52,785 nt of DNA from Candidatus Thorarchaeota archaeon (GCA_016840685.1 JAEORX010000004.1:1-52785), one strand, 5' to 3'. Positions 35,821 to 44,709 are shown, counted from the stretch's first letter. Notes: generated by a model not told the origin, from the sequence alone. Numbers and translations: made by a program.

Positions 35821-36576
35821 TTACATCATACCTTGATAGAGACCCCCATCTACAAGCAGGAGTGCACCGTGAATGTAGCTTGAGATTGGACTGAGAAGAA
35901 AGGCACACACAGGTCCAAACTCATCTGGTTTTCCCATTCTGCCCAAGGGAATTTTTGCATTGATACTCTCTTCTGCAGACTTGGACGCGGACATGATCTC
36001 CTCTACTCGTTCGGTATAGATATATCCAGGACAGACCGCATTCACACGGATATGATCTGAAGCTAGTTCTGTGGCAAGTGTACGCATCATACCAATGACT
36101 GCTGGCCGAATCGCATTTGAGAGCAGGAGATTATCGATTGGTTGTTTAACTGATATTGATGTACTGTATAGAATGGATGGAGAGTCGGACATCTTCAGAA
36201 GCGGTCTAGTTTCTCGCGTCAACCACACCGCACTCATCAATGTGAGGTCGATAGCCCGTTTCCAGTCATCATCTGAGAGAGCTGAGAAAGTTCCTGGGGG
36301 TGGGCCTCCCGCATTGACAAAGAGACCGTCTAGATGCAACATCTGTGAACTAATATTCCCCACCAGTTTCTTGACATCTTCTTGCTTTGACAAATCAGCC
36401 ACATAGTATTGTGCACGTTCTCCAAGCATCGAGGTGGCTTTCTTCAAAGAGTCTTCACTTCGACCACAGATGATCACTTTGGCTCCTTCGTCTGAGAGGG
36501 CTTTTGCCACACTGAATCCTAGACCACGAGAGGCAGCAGTCACCAAAAAAATCCGGTCTGTCAGATTAAGATCCAT
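35821..36576 (-). CDS. Short-chain dehydrogenase/reductase with atypical active site
   Basis: A 251-residue Rossmann-fold SDR. The cofactor loop T-A-A-S-R-G-L-G-F (near residue 13), N-A-G-G near 90, and the C-terminal P-L-G-R-M-G-K-P-D-E and D-G-G segments are standard and resemble FabG. However, the expected Y-x-x-x-K catalytic pair is replaced: the segment after the conserved serines reads N-L-L-L-S-N-A-I-R, with Leu and Asn in place of Tyr and Lys. A branch of SDRs with an L-L-L-S-N signature is known and annotated as oxidoreductases, but its chemistry is unclear. It is convergent with the HEAT gene, with six bases between stops. Confidence 0.82.
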   Translation of the reverse strand: MDLNLTDRIFLVTAASRGLGFSVAKALSDEGAKVIICGRSEDSLKKATSMLGERAQYYVADLSKQEDVKKLVGNISSQMLHLDGLFVNAGGPPPGTFSALSDDDWKRAIDLTLMSAVWLTRETRPLLKMSDSPSILYSTSISVKQPIDNLLLSNAIRPAVIGMMRTLATELASDHIRVNAVCPGYIYTERVEEIMSASKSAEESINAKIPLGRMGKPDEFGPVCAFLLSPISSYIHGALLLVDGGLYQGMM

Positions 36577-36645
36577 AGTCTATCCTATGCATATCTTACT
36601 GATAAGAAACACGGAGTAGGATGCCTTAGCGGTTTGATGTTGCTC

Positions 36646-36933
36646 CTACATGGATGCTGAAAAAACTGGTTTTTCGGTTCTTGCACCCAGAGTGACCTCA
36701 AGATGTAGGAACGCTGAACTAAGGCGTTGAAACTCATTCGGCACCTTGAACTCTCCAACATTTAGAGTAGATAGAATATTCTCAATCTTCCTTATTGAGA
36801 GGTTTTTGTTGTCCTTTGAATTGAAAGCTATAAGCACTCGTGTGTCATCAGGGTCTGGCATCTTATAGACTGACTGACACTTGATCCCTTTGTTTTCAAG
36901 AGCGTGCTTGATTTTGACTTCTAATGCTTTCAT
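36646..36933 (-). CDS. Hypothetical protein
   Basis: A 95-residue, soluble, basic protein with alternating helix and strand character (..KIKHALENKGIK.., ..DTRVLIAFNSKD.., ..LSIRKIENILSTL..). No cysteines in a metal pattern and no recognised domain. It is isolated between the SDR (same strand) and the divergent CHC-motif gene. The reading frame has codon usage like its neighbours, which supports a real gene. Confidence 0.5.
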   Translation of the reverse strand: MKALEVKIKHALENKGIKCQSVYKMPDPDDTRVLIAFNSKDNKNLSIRKIENILSTLNVGEFKVPNEFQRLSSAFLHLEVTLGARTEKPVFSASM

Positions 36934-37119
36934 TACTCGAATACACCATGAGTTCGTATTGACCAGGGTAGTTAAGCACCTGTATTAACTCCGTATTACT
37001 CAGTAAAGGCGCCAAAGGAGTTCTCGGGATTCCCGAGTGAACATCTTAACACTTGCATTCTTGCTTTCTTCCATCTCCTGATAAGTGACAATGGAAAAGT
37101 TTGGTTGAGTGTGGGAAAG

Positions 37120-38106
37120 ATGGACAAGGAAGGATTTCGTAGATATCTAACTGATAGGGAACAACCTATCCCTGAGGAGGAGATTGTTGAAAACACAAAG
37201 ATGGTGGGGAGATTTGAGGATTTCCTAGACAAGTCTGGTAAGACATTACAGACCGCATCTGGCACGGAGTTCAACAGATTTGCTAAGATATTGATTGATG
37301 AGGGCATGAATACCTACCTCAATTTTGCTGCTCTGTCTCGTTATGCGTACTTCATCAAGAACATGGATCTGTTTCTACCGGTTCTGGGTATCTTTGATGG
37401 TTCAGAAGTGATGAATGTTCTTCATGAGAGGTTGGGAGAACATCTTGGCGATGAGAAGCGCGATGAAATACTGCCGAAACAGGATTTGCCGCCGTTAGGT
37501 ATGCCAGACACTGAGAAAGTGGATGTGACTCGAGAGGTTTTGAAGCGGATGACTAAGACTCTAAGTGCTGAGGACTGCAAGAGGATCTTGGCTGATGTGG
37601 CACATGGACTACCTCGTGACTTCAGAAAGGGAGAACGAGAGAAATACCTGCAGGCTGGCAGTATTGATGAGTATCTAAAACAGAAACGAGAGAGTGCTCT
37701 TGCAGAACTAGAGAAACACAGGGATGATGGCACTCTGTTCTTCAATCAATACATCACGGATGATGTTGTTGAGTACATTAAGAGCCGTCCGGATGTCCTG
37801 AGTGGTGAGAGGAGAGGCAACACTATCTATCACACGAAGATTCCGTTCATGACTAAGGAGTTTCTTGAGGCGACCGATGAGAGGATGAGGCGGTACTATG
37901 CGTGTCACTGCGCATGGGCACGTGAGTCGATTCTAGATGATGAAAGGGATGTTTCAGCGGACTTCTGCCACTGTAGTGGTGGTTTTACCAAACAACCTTG
38001 GGAAGCCGCCCTTGACCAACCACTTGAGTATGAGATGGTAAAGTCTGTGCTTCAGGGACACACAGAATGCAGTTTCATCATTCATCTTCCAGAGGATGTT
38101 GAGTGA
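37120..38106 (+). CDS. Hypothetical protein with paired C-H-C motifs
   Basis: A 328-residue soluble, charged protein. The N-terminal two thirds are helical and acidic/basic alternating. The C-terminal 70 residues contain Y-Y-A-C-H-C-A-W-A-R near residue 264 and a second D-F-C-H-C-S-G-G-F near 285, then an ordered ending Y-E-M-V-K-S-V-L-Q-G-H-T-E-C-S-F-I-I-H-L-P. The ending resembles small-molecule-binding domains that follow helix-turn-helix or methyl-transfer proteins, but I do not recognise the family with certainty. ATG 37120 is used; a TTG at 37105 is possible. It overlaps the region upstream of the nitroreductase start by a few bases. Confidence 0.6.
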   Translation: MDKEGFRRYLTDREQPIPEEEIVENTKMVGRFEDFLDKSGKTLQTASGTEFNRFAKILIDEGMNTYLNFAALSRYAYFIKNMDLFLPVLGIFDGSEVMNVLHERLGEHLGDEKRDEILPKQDLPPLGMPDTEKVDVTREVLKRMTKTLSAEDCKRILADVAHGLPRDFRKGEREKYLQAGSIDEYLKQKRESALAELEKHRDDGTLFFNQYITDDVVEYIKSRPDVLSGERRGNTIYHTKIPFMTKEFLEATDERMRRYYACHCAWARESILDDERDVSADFCHCSGGFTKQPWEAALDQPLEYEMVKSVLQGHTECSFIIHLPEDVE

Positions 38107-38110
38107 AGTG

Positions 38111-38644
38111 ATGAGTATTGATGAAGCAATCAAGGGAAGACGGAGTGTCAGGACTTACAAAGGTACTGACGTGGATGAGCGTCTGATCAGACAATGTATT
38201 GAGGCGGCCACATTTGCTCCAAGTGCCAAGAACGGTCAACAGTGGAGATTCACCGTGCTCACTGGTGAATCAAAGGATAGGTTCACAGAAATGTACAGAA
38301 GTGAACTAAGCAAGGCGACCTTTGATGTTGGTTCCTCATTTGGTTCATGTACTATGATGGAGGAGGCGCCAGTGGTCATTTTAGTATGGAACACAAGTGA
38401 ACTTGGATGGTCTACTGAGGCCCATATTGTGTCTGCAGCGATTCAGAATCTATTATTAAAAGCGCATTCTCTTGGACTTGGAACCTGCTGGATTGGGGAT
38501 GTCTTCTACACGTATGAAGCCATCATGGACCACTTCAAGAAATCATGGAAACTCATGGCTGCAATCACTATGGGTTGGCCTGATGAAATTCTAGGAAAAC
38601 GGCCAAGATTGTCAGTTGATGAAGTCAGTGAATTTCTGTATTGA
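38111..38644 (+). CDS. Nitroreductase-family protein
   Basis: A 177-residue FMN-dependent nitroreductase. The N-terminal I-x-x-R-R-S-V-R-T-Y (near residue 8), F-A-P-S-A-K-N-G-Q-Q-W near 36, A-A-I-Q-N-L-L-L-K-A-H-S-L-G-L-G-T-C-W-I-G near 116, and a C-terminal M-G-W-P-D-E segment are the family blocks. The substrate is unknown. The ATG at 38111 has GAAGTG just before it. It starts four bases after the stop of the CHC-motif gene, so both are co-transcribed. Confidence 0.88.
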   Translation: MSIDEAIKGRRSVRTYKGTDVDERLIRQCIEAATFAPSAKNGQQWRFTVLTGESKDRFTEMYRSELSKATFDVGSSFGSCTMMEEAPVVILVWNTSELGWSTEAHIVSAAIQNLLLKAHSLGLGTCWIGDVFYTYEAIMDHFKKSWKLMAAITMGWPDEILGKRPRLSVDEVSEFLY

Positions 38645-38900
38645 TGGCTGATAGAGATAAAAGCTCAAGTTTCATAGTTCATTTACAAAGGTCATTCTTT
38701 GTGTGATTGAGATTTGAACTGATTCAGTTATTTTAGGTACTGATTGATTCCTTGGTCTTTATCTATGCCCAATATGGCATTCGGATGTTTTTGTATGCAT
38801 TATGAGCAAGAGCACCTTGAGCAGCAGCTACTGATGCAAGTTGGTATATCTTTAAGTTGACCCTGAACGGATCCTACATCTCTAAGTACATATAGATTCG

Positions 38901-39275
38901 CTAGTGATTTCTTGTTTCTATCATGACTTTATCACGAGAATAATCGATTCTCGCCATTATCTCTCCATTATTTCGTAAGTCAACTATGGCTGAGGTCAGA
39001 TTCTTTCGGTTCATATTCAACTCTGAAGCCAGCTGCTTCATACTTACACGATTATATGATTCAAGAGCATTCTTTACATCCTCTTTGGATCTGTGCGTCC
39101 TATAGAACATTTCAACCCCTACTCCCATTAGTATCAACCCAAGGATAATCATCCATGGGAATCCAAAGAGAGTTGGTTCTAAGATGCTGATTGATCCAAT
39201 AACAAGAAAACCTAGTCCAAGCAAGATTGATGTAAGTGGTATATTTCTGTGATCAAATCGGTAACTTGTATTCAT
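38901..39275 (-). CDS. Membrane-anchored winged-helix-like protein
   Basis: A 124-residue protein with two hydrophobic helices near residues 14-31 and 38-56, then a cytoplasmic domain of about 65 residues. That domain reads V-S-M-K-Q-L-A-S-E-L-N-M-N-R-K-N-L-T-S-A-I-V-D-L-R-N-N-G-E-I, a helix-turn-helix followed by a beta-wing, like membrane-tethered archaeal wHTH proteins. An alternative ATG lies at 39299. It could be a membrane-bound regulator or a protein-interaction (PCI-like) module; no target is evident. Confidence 0.6.
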   Translation of the reverse strand: MNTSYRFDHRNIPLTSILLGLGFLVIGSISILEPTLFGFPWMIILGLILMGVGVEMFYRTHRSKEDVKNALESYNRVSMKQLASELNMNRKNLTSAIVDLRNNGEIMARIDYSRDKVMIETRNH

Positions 39276-39488
39276 ATCTATCTTATCTCTCACTATCACT
39301 TATTTATCAGACCTTATAAAACCTTAGGGGCGGAAAAAAAGTATTTAAAATCCTTATTCGTAATTCAGGGATTTATAAGGCTTTTTAAAGTGATTTTTCT
39401 AAGTAACCTGTATAGATTTGCAAGAAACTAATCATTCATGTAAAGACCTTTATCTAACACTCAAAAAGACAACTAGAGAATGTGCATT

Positions 39489-39986
39489 ATGCATACAAAG
39501 AAACAAATCTCTCTTGCTCTGATTGGTGAACCAAGAGTCGGGAAGACCACAATTGTGAAACTACTAGATGAAGACGCAAGGAGTAGAGGTACCACTTATC
39601 AGATTGAAACTGAAGACATATCATACACAATCTGGGAACTTCAAACCTCGAGTATTGAACCTCAAAGACTCGAAGTTTTTGCAACCTCTTTTCTAAAAAG
39701 CAGTCCTACATTCAATCGGTTTGTGATTATAGTCACCGACAGTGCTATTGAAGATGTGAATAAAATCAAGTATTCTGTGAAGTTTCTTAGGAGAACTTTT
39801 CCATATACCCGGTTGGCGATTATAGCAAATAAACAAGATTTGGAAGAGAGGATTTCAAAAAGACGGATTGAGAAAATGACCAAACTGCCTACATTGGAAC
39901 TGTCAGCAATCAAGCAGTTTCATCGTGGGCGCCTTGTTGATTTCATATCATATCTAATCGATGATGATTCAGGTCTTGAATTATAA
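39489..39986 (+). CDS. Small GTPase-like protein with degenerate switch regions
   Basis: A 165-residue Ras-superfamily-like protein. The P-loop G-E-P-R-V-G-K-T-T (near residue 14), N-K-Q-D near 119 (G4), and L-S-A-I near 142 (G5) are intact. The G3 D-x-x-G motif is missing: the expected position reads I-W-E-L-Q-T-S. Such a protein may bind GTP but not hydrolyse it normally, or belong to a separate branch like the Rag/Roc-type archaeal GTPases. It overlaps no other gene and is convergent with uL16 (three bases between stops). ATG at 39480 is also possible. Confidence 0.72.
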   Translation: MHTKKQISLALIGEPRVGKTTIVKLLDEDARSRGTTYQIETEDISYTIWELQTSSIEPQRLEVFATSFLKSSPTFNRFVIIVTDSAIEDVNKIKYSVKFLRRTFPYTRLAIIANKQDLEERISKRRIEKMTKLPTLELSAIKQFHRGRLVDFISYLIDDDSGLEL

Positions 39987-39989
39987 ACT

Positions 39990-40529
39990 CTAAAGCCCAT
40001 AGCCCATACTCTTCTTCAGTTTGGCATCTACTTTATCAAAGACGATTTTACAAGGTGTGGGCAATTTGGGTGCAGCTCTTCTCAGGGCATTTCGTGCCTT
40101 CTTAATGAAACTGTTATCGCAGCTGATTGAGATAATAGGTTGTCGTGGTTTGATTCTTGCTGCGAGTCCAATTACCTTGCCAAAAGCCAAACGCATTCCA
40201 TCTTGGATACGATCTGCACCAGCACCTGTAATCATTTTATTTTCTCTCAAATAATGATATGGCTTTACTCGAATTCTAAGATGATAGTTTTGTCGACCAA
40301 CATTTCTCACCATATAACGATTCGATGCAACACGTGCTGCTTCTAGAGCCTGATGTCGTATCTGACATCGTTCTAGACCTATCAGAGATAATTTCGCCTT
40401 GAAATCTCCTCCGGTGTTACCCATATCGAAGCTCGTGATTTTACTTGCAGGTCTTCGATGTATGTACCTTTTTCGAGTGTATGGAGGGCGGTCACATTCT
40501 CTGTAACATTGACCTGGTCTTTTTCCCAT
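39990..40529 (-). CDS. rpl10e: 50S ribosomal protein L10e (uL16)
   Basis: A 179-residue archaeal L10e/uL16, which sits near the peptidyl-transferase centre and the tRNA elbow. Features are R-P-x-x-C-Y-R at the N-terminus, Y-T-R-K-R-Y-I near residue 17, R-x-K-P-Y-H-Y-L-R-E-N-K near 88, G-A-D-R-I-Q-D-G-M-R-L-A-F-G-K near 104. It is separate from the other ribosomal clusters, as in many archaea. Length is normal. Confidence 0.95.
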   Translation of the reverse strand: MGKRPGQCYRECDRPPYTRKRYIHRRPASKITSFDMGNTGGDFKAKLSLIGLERCQIRHQALEAARVASNRYMVRNVGRQNYHLRIRVKPYHYLRENKMITGAGADRIQDGMRLAFGKVIGLAARIKPRQPIISISCDNSFIKKARNALRRAAPKLPTPCKIVFDKVDAKLKKSMGYGL

Positions 40530-40546
40530 AACAATTGATTCCAGTA

Positions 40547-40804
40547 TTATGATGTTTTTCTGAGAATCTTCTTAGCCGAGAAGATGTCTGTACTCCCCAA
40601 GACATCATATTCTACAGTTACTTTCTCTCCTCTCTCAATAGTTTCATATTTGGTCATTATATCGACCTTTAACTTCAGATATTTGTTATCTAGCGTTTCT
40701 ATAGTGATGTATCCGTACTGCTTATTGCTGTTTGGAATACTTGCCATCTGAGATGCAACAATCTCTCCTGTTGTTTGTTTCACCTTTTTCACCTTTATCA
40801 ACAT
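40547..40804 (-). CDS. Small hypothetical protein, possible OB-like fold
   Basis: An 85-residue beta-rich, basic protein (..TGEIVAS.., ..YGYITIETLDNKYLKLKVD.., ..KVTVEYDVLG..), without cysteines. The strand pattern and length would fit a small OB or SH3-like barrel, but no family is recognised. It lies 17 bases upstream of uL16 and is transcribed with it, so a role linked to translation is possible but unproven. Confidence 0.5.
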   Translation of the reverse strand: MLIKVKKVKQTTGEIVASQMASIPNSNKQYGYITIETLDNKYLKLKVDIMTKYETIERGEKVTVEYDVLGSTDIFSAKKILRKTS

Positions 40805-41186
40805 GAGCCCAATGATTTAGCACACGGAGAACTCAGCTTCTCGCCAACACAAGACTTGGCATTTACATGAGCATTCTGTATATCACCAAATTCTCAGTCA
40901 GGTGTAACATTCAAAGGGTTCGTTACTGTTGTCTTTCTTCCGGGACCTAATACATCCATAGAGAAGATATGAATATTTCGAATTTAATAAGGCCTTTTTT
41001 GATGTTTTTGGTTTTATCAAGTCTATTTTTTCTAAAATAGGGATAATCAAAGCTTTACATAACCTGAGATTTATAAGGAATCTGGCAGTAATGATGGTGA
41101 AGGGTCGTCGTTCTAGATGAATTCCATAGGAACTAACTTGGTGATTTTCGTTTTTGACGTCCCTTGATTTGGTGTTAGTGATTTGA
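40805..41186. other. Intergenic region with promoters for the flanking genes
   Basis: 382 bases without a convincing gene. AT-rich stretches include AATTTAATAAGGCC near 40981 and GATTTATAAGG near 41068, both good TATA candidates; the second precedes the SSB gene. A 9-codon frame at 41091 is too short to judge. A minus-strand open frame here is probably a shadow. Confidence 0.5.
41069..41077 (+). promoter_or_regulatory. Candidate TATA box of the SSB-TFB operon
   Basis: ATTTATAAG lies about 110 bases before the SSB start at 41187, predicting a leader of roughly 90 bases. Several other AT-rich tracts upstream weaken the call. Confidence 0.4.
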
Positions 41187-41717
41187 ATGACTTCTGAAAT
41201 TGAGAATGATAAGGCAGCAACTGAAGATTCTAATGAAGCAAAGATAGAGGAATTGAAACCTCGGATGAAGCGTGTTGATATAACCTTCAAGGTTGTGGAT
41301 AAAGGTGAAGTGAGAGAGGTTACTTCACGACGGACTTTTGACACACACAAGATAGCTGATGCTATAGTTGGAGATGAAACTGGTACAGTAAAACTCCCAC
41401 TATGGAACGAAACAATAGAGAGTATTGAGGTCGGCAGGACCTATAGACTTGAGAACGGATATACTGGCCTCTTTAGAGGAAACCTACAATTAAAGATCGG
41501 TCGCCATAGTGAACTCAAAAAGGCAGAGAGAAACATTGAAACTGTCAACCTTGATTTGGACATGTCCGCAAAGGACCATCGGAGTGACCGACCGCGGCAC
41601 TACTATCAGCCATATGGTGGGACACAGAGATTTGGTCAAGCCACATACTCTGCGAGGGGGAGTCGAAACAGAGACTCAAGACGGGATCGTTACGATAGAC
41701 GCCGCCGTCGGTGGTAG
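41187..41717 (+). CDS. Single-stranded DNA-binding OB-fold protein (SOSS-B/RPA-like)
   Basis: A 176-residue protein with one OB fold. The core G-T-V-K-L-P-L-W-N-E-T near residue 71, then V-G-R-T-Y-R-L-E-N-G-Y and F-R-G-N-L-Q-L-K-I-G-R near 103, matches archaeal short SSB and eukaryotic SOSS-B. The acidic N-terminal 25 residues and a C-terminal tail of about 50 residues rich in Arg, Tyr, Gly and Asp (R-R-D-R-Y-D-R-R-R-R-R-W) are disordered-looking; such tails bind nucleic acid or partners. It starts a two-gene operon with TFB, whose ATG is ten bases after its stop. Confidence 0.85.
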   Translation: MTSEIENDKAATEDSNEAKIEELKPRMKRVDITFKVVDKGEVREVTSRRTFDTHKIADAIVGDETGTVKLPLWNETIESIEVGRTYRLENGYTGLFRGNLQLKIGRHSELKKAERNIETVNLDLDMSAKDHRSDRPRHYYQPYGGTQRFGQATYSARGSRNRDSRRDRYDRRRRRW

Positions 41718-41727
41718 TGACTCGATA

Positions 41728-42681
41728 ATGGGTTCCAGAGCAACCAGTAGAGGCTTGGATGAGTCCATTCAAAAAGACTCGTCTACATGTTCTGAGTGCG
41801 GGTCTAAAAAGACTGTTCAAATCAGTCAGACTGGTGAAACGGTCTGTGCAGAATGCGGACTGGTTGTGAGTGAGAAGCGTATAGACTACGGACCAGAATG
41901 GAGAGCTTTCACAGCTGATGAAAGAAGGGCTCGTGCAAGAACAGGAAGCCCCATGAAACAGACAGCACATGATAAAGGACTATCAACAGTCATAGGGTGG
42001 CGTAATAGGGACTCTTCTGGTAAGAAGCTTTCTTCTGAGAGAAGGGCACAAATAACTCGACTGCGAAGGTGGCAGATTCGCTCTCGTGTTCATAGTTCAA
42101 TTGAAAGAAATCTCTCTCAGGCAATGAGTGAGCTTGAAAGACTTTCTTCTCAAATGGGACTCAAGAAGGGTGTCAAAGAACTTGCTGCCTCACTTTATAG
42201 GAAACTCATCACGAAAAAATTAGTACGAAGTAGGTCCATTGATGCATTGGCAGCAGCTTCCATTTATGCGGCTCTTCGTCTGAGGGAGATGCCTCGATCT
42301 CTGAAAGAGATTGGTCGTCACACATATCTGGACTGGAAACAAATCGGTCGACATTATCGACTACTCGTACGGAAACTGGGGTTGAGAATGCCTGTTCCGG
42401 ACCCCATGAATTATGTTCCAAAGCTGATAATGAACCTTGAACTCCCTGCAGTGATGCAGGAAGAAGTCCTGAAAATCCTTCAAGATGCCAAGAACCATGG
42501 AAGACTTCTCATAGGACGTGATCCTCGTGGAATTGCTGCTGGAGCACTCTATATTGCATCCATTCTCACTGACAACAGAGTTACACAGCGAGAGATTGCA
42601 TTGATAGCAGGAGTTACTGAGGTCACAGTTCGAAACCGTTACAAAGAGCTTGTACGAGAACTTAAGATTGAAGTGAAGTGA
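41728..42681 (+). CDS. tfb: Transcription initiation factor TFB, copy 1
   Basis: A 317-residue TFIIB homologue. The N-terminal zinc ribbon has CSECG near residue 20 and CAECG near 39; the B-finger/linker P-E-W-R-A-F-T-A-D-E-R-R-A-R-A-R-T-G-S-P follows. Two cyclin folds come next: S-E-L-E-R-L-S-S-Q..., and the second with N-H-G-R-L-L-I-G-R-D-P-R-G-I-A-A-G-A-L-Y-I-A and E-V-T-V-R-N-R-Y-K-E-L near the end. A longer frame opening at 41509 runs through the SSB gene in another phase and is rejected; the ATG at 41728 has a purine-rich GGTGGTAGTGA before it. It shares clear similarity with copy 2 at 45782. Confidence 0.95.
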   Translation: MGSRATSRGLDESIQKDSSTCSECGSKKTVQISQTGETVCAECGLVVSEKRIDYGPEWRAFTADERRARARTGSPMKQTAHDKGLSTVIGWRNRDSSGKKLSSERRAQITRLRRWQIRSRVHSSIERNLSQAMSELERLSSQMGLKKGVKELAASLYRKLITKKLVRSRSIDALAAASIYAALRLREMPRSLKEIGRHTYLDWKQIGRHYRLLVRKLGLRMPVPDPMNYVPKLIMNLELPAVMQEEVLKILQDAKNHGRLLIGRDPRGIAAGALYIASILTDNRVTQREIALIAGVTEVTVRNRYKELVRELKIEVK

Positions 42682-42725
42682 ACCTGAAATAACGTGGTAA
42701 CAGTATAGGTACGAAAAAATTGGTA

Positions 42726-43835
42726 TTAAGATCCATCTTCCAAGTCATCCAACCAGGTGGCTGTCCTGTCAACCCTCCGTGTGAAGATTCTCCCATAGTC
42801 TTTGGGATTTTTGGCCTGATGATACTTGAACAGAAACTCTCCATCACGCATCCCAAGAATCTCAATCTTTCCAGATGGGTGCGACATTATGAATCTGAAT
42901 CTCTTTGTATGACCGTCTAGTTTAGCCCAGGTTTCTTCTATTATCTTACAACCCTCATAGAGTGGCACTTGGAATTGTTTCTTCACTCGTTTCACAGGTC
43001 GACACTGGAATACATAATATGGAACTACTCCAATCTGTACGAGCCCTCTCTGTAATCGGGCCAATACATTTGAGTCATCATTTATCCCTTTTAGAAGAAC
43101 AGTCTGATTACTGACAATGATGCCCGCCTCTTGAAGTTGTTTACAAGCCTGAGTAGACTTCTTGGTGATTTCTCTTGGATGATTAAACTGAGTGACAACA
43201 TAGAGACGTTGTTTCTTGTTGGAATGGGACTTTAATATGCTGAGCAGATTCTCATCTGATAGTATCCTTTTGGGGAATGTAACAGGCACTCTCGTTCCAA
43301 ATCTGATATAGTCAAGGTGCTCTATCGGAGCCAATGCTGCCAGGAACTCTTCTATCCTCTCGTTAGGAAGTGTAAATGGATCTCCTCCAGTGATGAGGAC
43401 GTTGTTGATCTCCTCGTGATTTGTGATGTAATCAGCAACACTTGGAATGTCTTGAATGACCTCTTCAGTGTCTACTCCGACTAGACGCTTTCGAAAGCAG
43501 TGTCTACAATACATGGCACACTCATTTGTGGCTAGAATCAAAGCAGTCTGCCTATACTTGTGCTGGAGCCCTGGCAGTACAGTGTTTACTCTTTCTCCAC
43601 TGGTGTCATAATGACCTGCCATATGCGTCTCATGGGTCAAGGGTACAGCTATTTTCCGAATTGGGTCCTCAGCATTGTTCCTATCAATCAGTGACAAATA
43701 GTACTTGGATATTCTGATTGGATGCTCCTGACATATCTTCTCGAGAACCCGTCGATCCTTATCATTCACATCCATATACTCTGTCAATTCTTCAATGGTG
43801 GATACGCTATCATGGAGAAGTGCTTCCCAACTCAT
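42726..43835 (-). CDS. Radical SAM aminomutase, KamA (lysine 2,3-aminomutase)-like
   Basis: A 369-residue PLP- and SAM-dependent enzyme of the KamA/EpmB type. The radical SAM cluster motif C-A-M-Y-C-R-H-C-F-R-K-R lies near residue 107, followed by G-G-D-P-F near 150. A lysine in S-H-P-S-G-K-I-E-I-L near 325 sits where KamA binds PLP. In archaea and bacteria the family interconverts alpha- and beta-lysine or modifies protein lysines. A substrate cannot be assigned from neighbours; methanogen-type beta-lysine acetyltransferase is not seen nearby. ATG with a promoter region and a small upstream gene 23 bases away. Confidence 0.88.
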   Translation of the reverse strand: MSWEALLHDSVSTIEELTEYMDVNDKDRRVLEKICQEHPIRISKYYLSLIDRNNAEDPIRKIAVPLTHETHMAGHYDTSGERVNTVLPGLQHKYRQTALILATNECAMYCRHCFRKRLVGVDTEEVIQDIPSVADYITNHEEINNVLITGGDPFTLPNERIEEFLAALAPIEHLDYIRFGTRVPVTFPKRILSDENLLSILKSHSNKKQRLYVVTQFNHPREITKKSTQACKQLQEAGIIVSNQTVLLKGINDDSNVLARLQRGLVQIGVVPYYVFQCRPVKRVKKQFQVPLYEGCKIIEETWAKLDGHTKRFRFIMSHPSGKIEILGMRDGEFLFKYHQAKNPKDYGRIFTRRVDRTATWLDDLEDGS

Positions 43836-43858
43836 AGTATCCCAACACCTTGTTGAGG

Positions 43859-44047
43859 CTATCTCTTGATTTCTTCAGAGTCTTCCGAGTAGGGTAGCAC
43901 AAGTTCAACCCTCTCAATCAACTCTGAGTTGTCTTCCTGGATGAGTTTGGGTGGGGGGTCACTTGTCATTCGTGACATTATCGCCATTCTTCTCTCTAGA
44001 TCCGGCCATTGGCTAATTGGTAACCTCTCTCTCAATCTTTCTTCCAT
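43859..44047 (-). CDS. Small hypothetical protein upstream of kamA
   Basis: A 62-residue, charged, helical protein (MEERLRERLPISQW.. at the N-terminus, ..DNSELIERVELVLPYSEDSEEIKR at the C-terminus). A longer frame opens at 44140, but AGGTGA with suitable spacing favours the ATG at 44047. It is 23 bases upstream of kamA on the same strand. No family recognised. Confidence 0.5.
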   Translation of the reverse strand: MEERLRERLPISQWPDLERRMAIMSRMTSDPPPKLIQEDNSELIERVELVLPYSEDSEEIKR

Positions 44048-44321
44048 TTCTCTCACCTGTATCAACAGATTGAACGTTGTTCGATAAGTAGGACATTTAG
44101 GTTCAATCCGTCTGTGAATGTCTAAGCCTGACCAAAACACCTAATGATTCTTGGTTGCTGTTATTGTCAAGCGTGAGTTATTCTCGTCCTTTTTTCCAAC
44201 GTATTAACTTGGATTTTTTACTTATTAGTATTACTACTCTTTAACCTTATAAGGCAAAAAATAGACTATATAACGCTGATTCATTATTTTTAAGATATAT
44301 TAGTTCCTTTTAGAGTCCGGG

Positions 44322-44582
44322 TTACGTTTCTTCTTTGAAGGCGATCCAGCGATTTCCCTCCTCGTCAGTCATCACAATCATTCTGAAACCTAGTTCCTTT
44401 GCATAGTTCCTTAGGGTGTGATGGGAAAGGCCCATAAACTTCACAACATCATCTAGGTTGAGTGGTTCTCTATTTGTCATATATTTTTGGAGGATTTTCT
44501 TGAATCGCGGGTAATTTCTAGTCCTTCCTCTACGATATCTTAATTCTTTCTCTGATTTAGTTCTTATGTTTTCTAATTCCAT
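44322..44582 (-). CDS. Helix-turn-helix protein
   Basis: An 86-residue basic protein with a helix-turn-helix: L-N-L-D-D-V-V-K-F-M-G-L-S-H-H-T-L-R-N-Y-A-K-E-L-G near residue 43, followed by a short beta hairpin (..MIVMTDEEGNRWIAF). The N-terminal 30 residues are very basic. It fits a small DNA-binding regulator. It is a lone gene with AT-rich promoter sequence on both sides (44141-44321 and 44583-44709). Confidence 0.65.
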   Translation of the reverse strand: MELENIRTKSEKELRYRRGRTRNYPRFKKILQKYMTNREPLNLDDVVKFMGLSHHTLRNYAKELGFRMIVMTDEEGNRWIAFKEET

Positions 44583-44709
44583 ATCTAAAATGGTATCTAT
44601 TTTCTTTTATATATCTTATTATAATCTCATCTTATTATTACTTCTAATTTATCTCTATCATAACACTTATTTGATGTCTATTCGATATATATACAAGGAT
44701 TAGAAAAGA

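Noticed and set aside
41091-41120. Nine-codon leader peptide before SSB
   Set aside because: Too short to separate from chance, with no attenuator-like hairpin after it.
40898-41350. 150-residue frame on the minus strand
   Set aside because: It covers the SSB promoter and 5' end, lacks a ribosome binding site and any domain; a shadow of the SSB gene.
41509-41727. TFB starting at 41509
   Set aside because: That part reads through the SSB gene in another phase; the zinc ribbon follows an ATG at 41728.
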